Assembly (NCBI GenBank): GCA_026388915.1
Contig: JAPLIW010000639.1
Location: 1-7,647 of the forward strand
DNA: 7,647 bases
DNA from: Deltaproteobacteria bacterium
GTDB taxonomy: Bacteria > Desulfobacterota > SM23-61
Reading direction: 5' to 3'
Part shown: piece by piece, positions 1 through 5,635 of the stretch
Position numbering within the stretch: the stretch's first letter is position 1
Layout: each line of letters starts with the position of its first letter
Notes under the pieces: generated by a model
Seen by the model: the letters and a program-made list of their open reading frames with translations, nothing else
What the model was told of the DNA's origin: nothing
The model's database searches: none
Position numbers and translations under genes: made by a program

Positions 1-895
1 CCAGGACGACCCGACCGTCGTAGCTGACCGTGGTATCCTTCATCTCGATCAGCGTTTCCGGGCCTCCGGTGGGGGCTTCCCGGTGCTCTTCCGGCAGCTC
101 CCGGAGAGAGCCCTTTTCCTCTCCGTAGGTCAAAAAATAAGTTCCGTTGTTTTTGCCCAGCACGAGGCTGCATCCATAGAGCCGGGTCAGGTTCTCCGAG
201 GTCAGGATTTCATCCTTGGGCCCCTGGCGGAACAGGCGTCCGTCCTTGACCATTAGGACGTGAGTGATATTGGGGACGATCTCCTCCAGGCGGTGGGCCA
301 CCAGAATCACCCGCATGGGCCCGGTCATCAGGCGGTTGATCGACCGGGCCAGAAGGTCCCGGCCCCCTTCGTCCAGTCCCTCGAAGGGCTCATCCAGAAT
401 CAGGAGGCGGGGGGATTTCATCAGCGCCCGGGTGATGATGATTTTCCGGATTTCCCCGGTGGACAAAGAACGAACCGGCCGGGAAAGGATCGGGGAAATG
501 TCCAGGAGGCGGGCCACCTCGAAAAGCCGGCTTTCATCTTCCTCCCGCAGGGGCCGGCTGGCCAGGATGCCCGAAAAAACCACCTCCCGGGCGGTACTGC
601 CCTCTCCTTCCTTTTCGGCGTAAGCCCGGTATTCTTCCTGGAGATCCTCCTGCTCCATCAGCCGCTGGTGCATCTCCAGGGAGACATACCCGATGGCTTC
701 CAGGGGGGGGAATTCCGAATCCCGCAAGTCCGGGCCAAGAAAGTCGAAGAGGATCATCCCGCCGCGCAGCGGAACTCCTCCCCAGAGGGAGCGGACCAGC
801 GTGGTCTTCCCCGACCCGTTCGGCCCCAGAATGGCCCAGTGCTCATCCATCCCCATCTTCCAGGAGCTGTCTTCCAGGATGAGTCGGTTGGGCAA
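1..895 (-). CDS. Tandem ABC ATPase of ModF/PhrA type, 3' part cut by window edge
   Basis: Reverse-strand translation gives a complete first ABC domain: Walker A GPNGSGKT (about residues 24-31 from the start used here), signature LSTGE (near 143), Walker B LLILDEPFEGLD (near 164-175) and an H-loop VILVAHR. A second ABC domain begins at the window edge (LIEMKDTTVSYDGRVVL). LSTGE in place of LSGGQ, a long insert after Walker A and two ABC domains without membrane segments are the ModF pattern. ModF is a cytoplasmic ATPase linked in E. coli to molybdate genes; its exact job is unclear and no molybdate gene is visible here. The start is a problem: the frame is open back to a TAA at 962-964 but has no ATG or GTG before Walker A except late ATGs (K-M-G-M-D). 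I use TTG at 893-895, yet family-like sequence (PFITLDRITVR) continues upstream of it. The gene lies just behind ilvC and may be read through from the ilv promoter. Confidence 0.85.
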   Translation of the reverse strand, partial: MPNRLILEDSSWKMGMDEHWAILGPNGSGKTTLVRSLWGGVPLRGGMILFDFLGPDLRDSEFPPLEAIGYVSLEMHQRLMEQEDLQEEYRAYAEKEGEGSTAREVVFSGILASRPLREEDESRLFEVARLLDISPILSRPVRSLSTGEIRKIIITRALMKSPRLLILDEPFEGLDEGGRDLLARSINRLMTGPMRVILVAHRLEEIVPNITHVLMVKDGRLFRQGPKDEILTSENLTRLYGCSLVLGKNNGTYFLTYGEEKGSLRELPEEHREAPTGGPETLIEMKDTTVSYDGRVVL

Positions 896-961
896 ACGGA
901 CCGTGATCCGGTCGAGGGTGATGAAGGGCTGGCTGAGGAAATGAAGACTTATTTTAAAGCC

Positions 962-996
962 TTAAACCCGAAACTCGAAACCCGCAACGCGAAACT
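962..996. repeat. Degenerate heptanucleotide array, five units (CGAAACY family)
   Basis: Five head-to-tail 7-base units fill most of the gap between the ilvC stop and the ABC ATPase. They are TTAAACC, CGAAACT, CGAAACC, CGCAACG and CGAAACT on the plus strand (consensus GGTTTCG on the other strand). The first unit contributes the in-frame stop that closes the 5' end of the ABC frame. The phase is exact and substitutions are concentrated at a few positions. No protein is encoded, since a period of 7 shifts the frame at every unit. Confidence 0.8.
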
Positions 997-1000
997 GTAT

Positions 1001-2059
1001 TTAAGCTTCTTTTTTCCAGTTCTCCGGACGGAGGTCGCGGACTTTCTCTCCCGCCTGCCACATCTCGGAGTTCCTCATCTGGGCCAGCTCGGCGTCCAGC
1101 TTCTGCCGGTAGTCGGGCTGGGTGTTCTTCTCCAGAACGATCTTGACTTCCGTTCCGTCCTGCACCCTTTGGTACAACTCCGAAAAGAGGGGGGCCACCG
1201 CATCCCGGAATCTCCCTTTCCAGTCCAGGGCTCCCCGCTGGGCAGTGGTGCTGCAGTTGGCGTACAGCCAGTCCATTCCCTTCTCGGCGGCGAGCTTGAT
1301 CAGGCTCTGGGTGAACTCCTCCACGGTTTCGTTGAAGGCCTCGCTGGGGGTGTGCCCGTGCTTGCGCAGTTCATTGTATTGGGCCTCCATGATTCCGGCG
1401 ATGGCTCCCATCAGAACCCCCCGCTCTCCCACCAGGTCGCTGCGCACCTCGTTCTCGAAGGTGGTAGGGAAGAGGTAGCCGGACCCCATGGCGATTCCCA
1501 GGGCCTGGGTCTTTTCCCTGGCTTTTCCCGTATAGTCCTGGAAAACGGCATAGCTGCTGTTGATTCCGCTCCCTTCCAGGAAGTTGCGGCGCAGGGACAG
1601 GCCGGACCCTTTCGGGGCGACCAGGACCACATCCACGTTTTTGGGGGGGACCACCCCGGTCAGGTCGCGGTAGGTGATGGAGAACCCGTGAGAGAAGAAG
1701 AGGGTCTTTCCTTCGGTCAAGTGTGGTTTCAACTTGGGCCAGAACTCTTTCTGCCCCGCATCGGAAAGCAGGTACTCAATGATCGTTCCCCTGGCCGCCG
1801 CTTCTTCCAGGGCGAAGAGGGTTTGCCCGGGGACCCAGCCGTCTTTGACGGCCTTATCCCAGGAGGGGGTTTTGCTCCGCTGCCCCACGATCACCCGGAT
1901 TCCGTTGTCCCGCATGTTGAGGCTCTGCCCGGGCCCCTGGACCCCGTACCCGAGGACGGCTACCACTTCTTTCTTGAGGACCTGCTGGGCCCTGGAGAGG
2001 GGGAATTCTTCCCGGGTCACCACATCTTCTATCACGCCGCCAAAGCTGATTTTTGCCAT
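1001..2059 (-). CDS. ilvC: Ketol-acid reductoisomerase
   Basis: This enzyme performs the Mg-dependent isomerisation and NAD(P)H reduction of 2-acetolactate and 2-aceto-2-hydroxybutyrate to dihydroxyacids, the second common step of valine and isoleucine synthesis, in the cytoplasm. The 352 residues match the short class I form. A Rossmann loop GYGVQGPGQ lies at 37-45 and SHGF (His124) and VAPKGSG (Lys150) follow. Metal ligands fit SDLVGE (Asp208, Glu212) and NETVEE (243-248), and CSTTAQRGALDW at 269-280 is typical. The QGPGQ loop and the start MAKISFGG..VVTREEFPL are those of the subfamily I associate with Bacteroidetes and some other phyla, not the commoner QGHAHA type. AGGAG with six bases before ATG supports the start. 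It is the last biosynthetic gene of the operon, 120 bases behind ilvN; I see no promoter or hairpin in that gap. Confidence 0.97.
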   Translation of the reverse strand: MAKISFGGVIEDVVTREEFPLSRAQQVLKKEVVAVLGYGVQGPGQSLNMRDNGIRVIVGQRSKTPSWDKAVKDGWVPGQTLFALEEAAARGTIIEYLLSDAGQKEFWPKLKPHLTEGKTLFFSHGFSITYRDLTGVVPPKNVDVVLVAPKGSGLSLRRNFLEGSGINSSYAVFQDYTGKAREKTQALGIAMGSGYLFPTTFENEVRSDLVGERGVLMGAIAGIMEAQYNELRKHGHTPSEAFNETVEEFTQSLIKLAAEKGMDWLYANCSTTAQRGALDWKGRFRDAVAPLFSELYQRVQDGTEVKIVLEKNTQPDYRQKLDAELAQMRNSEMWQAGEKVRDLRPENWKKEA

Positions 2060-2179
2060 TTCTTTCTCCTTTTCAGAAAATAGTCGTCAATCCAGATCCA
2101 ACGAGTTGACCTGCCGCTTTTCTGGGGAAGGCCTCTGCCGGACGGGAGGAGGGTTTCCGAACGGGACTGGATCGACAGG

Positions 2180-2704
2180 TTAACTCTCTGACTTCGGCTC
2201 CTGAACCTTGCCGGCGTGGGAGGAATCCTTTTTCGCCCGCATGATGGCCACCTTGCCCGTGCGCACGATCTCCAGGATCCCGAAGGGGGTCAGGAGCTCG
2301 ACCATCGCCTGGATTTTCTTTTCATCCCCGGTAATCTCCAGGGTATAGGATTTGGGGGACACGTCCACCACCCGCCCCCGGAAGATCTCCAGGATGCGCA
2401 GCACTTCCGCCCGGGAAGTCGCTTCCGCCCGCACTCGGACCAGAATCATCTCCCGGTCCACGAAATCGGATCCCGTCAGGTCCATGACTTTGACCACGTT
2501 GACCAGCTTGTTGAGCTGTTTGATGATCTGCTCGATAATCTGCTCATTCCCGGTGGTAATCAGGGTCATCCGGGAGAGGGTGGGGTCCAGAGTTTCGGCC
2601 ACATTGAGGCTTTCGATGTTGAATCCCCGGCCGCTGAACAGGGCCGAAACCCGGGAGAGGACCCCGGGCTCATTTTCGACGAGTATGGAAATGACGTGTC
2701 GCAT
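2180..2704 (-). CDS. ilvN: Acetolactate synthase small (regulatory) subunit
   Basis: Regulatory subunit that binds the catalytic IlvB subunit, raises its activity and confers feedback inhibition by valine. An N-terminal ACT domain spans about residues 3-75 and opens with the classic stretch ENEPGVLSRVSALFSGRGFN. A C-terminal small-subunit domain spans about 84-158 (FVDREMILVRV; IFRGRVVDVSP). Residues matching the valine site known in E. coli IlvH (Asn11, Gly14, Asn29) are all present, so valine sensitivity is expected. The 174 residues are slightly longer than E. coli IlvH, with a charged tail (KKDSSHAGKVQEPKSES). The ATG lies eight bases behind the ilvB stop with GGTG just upstream, so the two are probably translationally coupled. 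ilvH would be an equally valid name. Confidence 0.96.
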   Translation of the reverse strand: MRHVISILVENEPGVLSRVSALFSGRGFNIESLNVAETLDPTLSRMTLITTGNEQIIEQIIKQLNKLVNVVKVMDLTGSDFVDREMILVRVRAEATSRAEVLRILEIFRGRVVDVSPKSYTLEITGDEKKIQAMVELLTPFGILEIVRTGKVAIMRAKKDSSHAGKVQEPKSES

Positions 2705-2712
2705 CGTTCACC

Positions 2713-4407
2713 TTACACGAGAAGCATTTCGGTCAGGGCCGCCCCGGCCGGGACCATGGGGTACACGCATTCGTTCTGATCGATCAGGAAGTCCATGAGC
2801 ACGGGCTTGGGGGTGGAGAGAGCCTGGCGGATCACCGGCTCCACTTCTTCCGGCTTGGTGGCCCGCAGGCCGAGGGCTCCGTAAGCCTCGGCCAGCTTCA
2901 CAAAATCGGGAACCACGTCGAAGACCGACTGGATGTACTTCTGCTCGTAGAATAGCTGCTGCCACTGGCGCACCATGCCCAGACAGTGGTTGTTCAGGAT
3001 GGCCACCTTGACCGGCAGGTGGTACTGGACGGCCGTGGCCAGCTCCTGGATGTTCATCTGGATGCTGCCGTCTCCGGCAATGTCGATCACCGTCTTGTCC
3101 GGGAAGGCCACCTGGGCCCCGATGGCCGCGGGGAAGCCATAACCCATGGTCCCCAGCCCTCCGGAGGTCAGCAGGGTCCGAGGCTGGGTGAATTTGAAGG
3201 CCTGGGCCGTCCACATTTGATTCTGGCCCACTTCGGTGGTAATAATCGCGTCTCCCCGGGTGAGCTCGTTGATCTTCTCGATCACATACTGCGGCTTGAT
3301 GCAGGGCCCGCAGGAGGTGTCCTGAGGGGTGGTGTTGTTCTTCCAGCCGGTAATCTGGTTGTTCCAGTCCGCGTGTTTCCGGTCCCAATCGTGTCCCGCC
3401 TCCTCCTCCAGGTATTTCAACAGGGTTTTGAGAATATTCCGGGCGTCCCCTACGATGGGAATGTCCACCGGCACGTTCTTGGAGATGGAAGTGGGATCGA
3501 TGTCGATATGAATCTTCTTGGAGTGCGGAGAGAAGGATTCGATCTTGCCGGTCACCCGGTCGTCGAAGCGGGCTCCGATGGCGATCAGAGCGTCACAGTG
3601 GGTAACCGCCATGTTGGCATGGAAGGTGCCGTGCATCCCCAGCATGCCCAGGAAGAGGGGATGGGTTCCCGGGAAACAGCCCAGCCCCATCAGGGTGGTG
3701 GTGACCGGGATGGAAAGCTTCTGGGCCAGGGTGGTGAGTTCCTTGGAGGCGTTGGAGAGGATGACGCCGCCCCCGGCATAGATCAACGGCTTTTTCGCCC
3801 CGGCGATAAGCTTGGCCGCCCGTTTGATCTGGCCCGGATGGCCGTGGTAGGTCGGATTGTAACTGCGCATTTTCAGCTTGGAGGGATAGTTGAAATCCGT
3901 AGAGGCGGCGATGACATCCTTGGGCAAATCGATCAGAACGGGCCCCGGCCTTCCGGTGCGGGCCAGGTGGAAAGCCTGCTTGATGATCATGGGCAGGTCA
4001 TTCACATCCTTGACCAAGTAGTTGTGCTTGGTGCAGGGCCGGGTGATTCCGGTAATATCCGCCTCCTGGAAGGCATCGTTGCCGATCAGCATGGTGGGGA
4101 CCTGCCCGGTAAAGACCACCAGGGGGACGGAATCCATGTAGGCCGTGGCCAATCCGGTGACGGTGTTGGTGCCGCCGGGGCCGGAGGTCACGATGCAGAC
4201 GCCGACCTTGCCGGAGGACCGGGCATAACCGTCCGCGGCGTGGACCGCACCCTGTTCATGACGGACCAGGATGTGCCGGATCTCCTCGGAATATTTGCCC
4301 ATGGCATGGTACAGGGTCAGGACCGCCCCGCCGGGCAAGCCGAAGACGGTGTCGACCCCTTCCAGCTTGAGAGATTCGAATACGATTTCGGCGCCTGTTT
4401 TTTTCAA
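2713..4407 (-). CDS. ilvB: Acetolactate synthase large (catalytic) subunit
   Basis: Thiamine-diphosphate and FAD dependent enzyme that condenses two pyruvates to acetolactate, or pyruvate with 2-oxobutyrate. The N-terminal ThDP domain carries the catalytic glutamate (RHEQGAVHAADGYA, Glu51). The middle FAD-binding domain has GARFDDRVTGK (278-288). The C-terminal ThDP domain has the metal motif GDGS (445-448) to NN (472-473). GMVRQWQQLF (477-486) keeps the tryptophan of the herbicide site. TSGPGGTN has Gly where SGPGATN is common. The length of 564 residues is normal. The start codon is TTG at 4405-4407: no ATG is available, homologues begin at this point (MKKTGAEIV), and a G-rich stretch precedes it. 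It overlaps the TGA of the upstream DUF465 gene by three bases (stop 4404-4406), implying coupled translation. Confidence 0.97.
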   Translation of the reverse strand: MKKTGAEIVFESLKLEGVDTVFGLPGGAVLTLYHAMGKYSEEIRHILVRHEQGAVHAADGYARSSGKVGVCIVTSGPGGTNTVTGLATAYMDSVPLVVFTGQVPTMLIGNDAFQEADITGITRPCTKHNYLVKDVNDLPMIIKQAFHLARTGRPGPVLIDLPKDVIAASTDFNYPSKLKMRSYNPTYHGHPGQIKRAAKLIAGAKKPLIYAGGGVILSNASKELTTLAQKLSIPVTTTLMGLGCFPGTHPLFLGMLGMHGTFHANMAVTHCDALIAIGARFDDRVTGKIESFSPHSKKIHIDIDPTSISKNVPVDIPIVGDARNILKTLLKYLEEEAGHDWDRKHADWNNQITGWKNNTTPQDTSCGPCIKPQYVIEKINELTRGDAIITTEVGQNQMWTAQAFKFTQPRTLLTSGGLGTMGYGFPAAIGAQVAFPDKTVIDIAGDGSIQMNIQELATAVQYHLPVKVAILNNHCLGMVRQWQQLFYEQKYIQSVFDVVPDFVKLAEAYGALGLRATKPEEVEPVIRQALSTPKPVLMDFLIDQNECVYPMVPAGAALTEMLLV

Positions 4408-4646
4408 CCTTTCCCCCCCGGTTCTTGGGCTCGATACTTGGCCAAAATGGACTCAATCCGATCGCGGCCGGCAAGCTTCAGCTTTTGAAGCCTTTTTCGT
4501 TCTATTTCTTCACCCGGAGTCAGATAAATTCGACGGTTGAATTCCTGGAGCTTTTGTTCATACTCTTCATGCTCGTCCATGTGCCGTTTCAATTCGGCAT
4601 CGGTGGAGGAGTACTTCTGGATGATCTCCAGATCACGCTTCTCCAT
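4404..4646 (-). CDS. DUF465 (YdcH-like) small helical protein
   Basis: An 80-residue, highly charged, almost wholly helical protein. The pattern ELKRHMDEHEEYEQKLQEF, then YLTPGEEIERKRLQKLKL and a conserved KDRI-like end (GRDRIESIL) is that of DUF465, a family of short coiled-coil proteins whose function I do not know. GAGGAGG lies eight bases before the ATG. It is the first gene of the ilv transcript and its stop overlaps the ilvB start, so its translation probably sets that of ilvB. The tie to branched-chain amino acids may be only positional. Confidence 0.85.
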   Translation of the reverse strand: MEKRDLEIIQKYSSTDAELKRHMDEHEEYEQKLQEFNRRIYLTPGEEIERKRLQKLKLAGRDRIESILAKYRAQEPGGKG

Positions 4647-4655
4647 GGTCCCGGC

Positions 4656-4668
4656 CTCCTCACAGGAG
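4656..4668 (-). promoter_or_regulatory. Hairpin that would cover the Shine-Dalgarno of the first ilv-operon gene
   Basis: In the minus-strand transcript CTCCT, a GTG loop and AGGAG form a perfect five-pair stem, with a possible extra U-G pair. The 3' arm is the Shine-Dalgarno of the DUF465 gene. If folded it would mask ribosome entry to the head of the operon. Short inverted repeats of this size occur by chance, and the function is inferred. Confidence 0.35.
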
Positions 4669-4688
4669 AGATGTAATGATGAAAATAA

Positions 4689-4717
4689 ATGATATTCTAA
4701 ATTATAATTGAAGTCAA
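4689..4717 (-). promoter_or_regulatory. Sigma-70 type promoter of the ilv operon
   Basis: On the minus strand TTGACT (4717-4712) is followed by a 17-base spacer and TATCAT (4694-4689). These match the -35 and -10 consensus at five of six positions each with ideal spacing, in the AT-rich patch before the operon. Transcription would begin near 4682, giving a leader of about 35 bases. That is too short for a classical leader-peptide attenuator or a T-box, and I see neither. Confidence 0.7.
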
Positions 4718-4833
4718 TAATTTAGACTTGGCATGCGTTGACCGCGAAAAATCCATGGGACGGGGGAAGAATGGGGTATAATGGGAGGAAGCAAAAGAGG
4801 GTGCAGGGGGGAAAGGCAAGGCAAAAATTGAGG

Positions 4834-4854
4834 CTCATAGCTAATAGCTCATGG
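4834..4854. repeat. Short heptanucleotide array (CTCATAG family), three units
   Basis: CTCATAG, CTAATAG and CTCATGG follow one another exactly in the ilv/cupin divergent intergenic region. The longer array at 4871 is in a different phase and uses a different word. The gap between the two (4855-4870) shows no clear period. Confidence 0.65.
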
Positions 4855-4870
4855 CAAAAGATTTAGGGGA

Positions 4871-4947
4871 ACGAACGACGAACAATGGACCACGGGGAAT
4901 GTACAATGATCAATGGTCAATGGTTAATGCCCAATGGTCATTGATCC
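4871..4947. repeat. Heptanucleotide array (ATGGTCA family), eleven units
   Basis: Eleven consecutive 7-base units without a phase slip. The third base is G in all eleven, seven begin ATG, and eight end in A. The core is ATGATCA, ATGGTCA, ATGGTTA, ATGCCCA, ATGGTCA. The left edge uses ACGAACG and ACGAACA, the right edge TTGATCC. The array ends about 50 bases before the cupin start. In the cupin direction the ATGs fall in shifting frames, so it is not coding. Confidence 0.85.
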
Positions 4948-4998
4948 TTGGTTGAAAAAAGACTGGGATCCCGCTAGGCGACCCAGGAAGGAGGTTAT

Positions 4999-5340
4999 AT
5001 GAAATGCGTTAAGCGAGAAAAGGAACTCCAGTGGAGCCCTCATCCTTTTTTGCCAATCCAGATTAAGAATTTCCTCACCCGGAAAGACGATCAGGGAGAC
5101 ATAACCATTTTCCTGGTAAGCATTCCTGCCGGGAAAGAAATCCCCGAGCACGTCCATGAAACCCAGGAGGACATCATCTTCATCATGGCCGGGAAAGCCA
5201 AGATGTGGATCGATGGGGTGGGGGAGTTCGTTCTCGAAAAGGGCACCTTCATCCGGGTTCCGAAGAACACCAAACACCGGATCTACAACGTGACCGAGGA
5301 TATTCTGAATTACGACGTATTTACCCCGCCCTTGTTTTGA
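4999..5340 (+). CDS. Small single-domain cupin protein
   Basis: A 113-residue protein made almost wholly of one beta-barrel cupin domain. Motif 1 is G45-x5-H51-V-H53-x3-E57, ending at G65, and motif 2 is P88-K-N-T-K-H93-x3-N97. The usual metal ligands (two His and Glu, then His) are thus intact. Single cupins of this size bind a metal and act as small dioxygenases, isomerases or ligand sensors; the substrate cannot be told from sequence. AAGGAGG with four bases before the ATG is a strong ribosome site. The gene stands alone between heptad arrays and diverges from the ilv operon. A TATAAT lies at 4777-4782 without a good -35, so its promoter is uncertain. Confidence 0.9.
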   Translation: MKCVKREKELQWSPHPFLPIQIKNFLTRKDDQGDITIFLVSIPAGKEIPEHVHETQEDIIFIMAGKAKMWIDGVGEFVLEKGTFIRVPKNTKHRIYNVTEDILNYDVFTPPLF

Positions 5341-5343
5341 AGC

Positions 5344-5420
5344 GGCGTAAGGCGCAAGGCGAAGGACTAATGGTTCGTGGCTTTTACTCCATGCCCTATG
5401 CTCTATGCCCCATGCCTCTT
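5344..5420. repeat. Composite heptanucleotide array, eleven units, two word families in one phase
   Basis: It starts four bases after the cupin stop with GGCGTAA, GGCGCAA and GGCGAAG. It passes through three poorly matching units and ends with ACTCCAT, GCCCTAT, GCTCTAT, GCCCCAT and GCCTCTT. The 7-base phase is kept throughout and ten of the eleven units begin with G. The right end touches the stop codon of the SDR fragment. Confidence 0.75.
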
Positions 5421-5421
5421 G

Positions 5422-5540
5422 TTAGCACATCGTCAATCCGCCCGAGACGCTCAGGGTCTGGCCGGTTATGAAAGAGGCCTCGCCGGAAGCCAGGAAAGCA
5501 ACGGCTCCGAAAACATTGCAATCTCCGCCGGGCTGTGGTA
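5422..5540 (-). pseudogene. C-terminal fragment of a short-chain dehydrogenase/reductase
   Basis: The minus strand reads about 37 codons ending GDCNVFGAVAFLASG, then EASFITGQTLSVSGG, then LTMC and a TAA at 5424-5422. This is the last helix and strand of a classical SDR enzyme: F-L-A-S-x-x-A-S-[FY]-I-T-G-Q, then V-x-G-G. The rest of the protein is absent. Upstream on the minus strand the frame meets TAG just past 5546, and the adjacent bases (5541-5635) are the leader of plsC on the other strand. No cofactor loop, YxxxK active site or start exists here, so it is a remnant of a gene lost by deletion or rearrangement. It was not reported as an ORF because it lacks a start. Confidence 0.8.
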
Positions 5541-5586
5541 AAAATAATTCCTAATTGAGCCTTCCTTGCGGTTGCCTTTTTGATGA

Positions 5587-5609
5587 GAGCTTAAGCCCCA
5601 TGAAAGCTC
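5587..5609 (+). other. Weak hairpin in the leader of plsC
   Basis: GAGCTT (5587-5592) and AAGCTC (5604-5609) can pair around an 11-base loop, followed a few bases later by TTTTT (5617-5621). It could be a weak terminator or leader structure. Six pairs with low GC make it uncertain. Confidence 0.25.
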
Positions 5610-5635
5610 AAACTCGTTTTTGAGGCGGGGATATT

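Noticed and set aside
260..2083. A 607-codon open frame on the plus strand
   Set aside because: It lies antisense to the ABC ATPase and ilvC, both of which have clear family motifs. The product is rich in G, P, H and Q with no domain, as expected for the complement of GC-rich genes.
2986..4488. A 500-codon open frame on the plus strand
   Set aside because: Antisense to ilvB, with the same biased composition and no recognisable motif.
4777..4782. TATAAT as the cupin promoter
   Set aside because: The -10 is perfect, but no -35 lies 15-19 bases upstream and no TG extension precedes it; TTGACC at 4738 is far too distant.
4871..4947. CRISPR array
   Set aside because: Units are 7 bases, contiguous and degenerate, with no spacers and no cas genes.
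4647..4998. Leader peptide, T-box or riboswitch controlling ilv
   Set aside because: The predicted start near 4682 leaves too little leader. No run of Leu, Val or Ile codons, T-box motif or terminator/antiterminator pair is visible.
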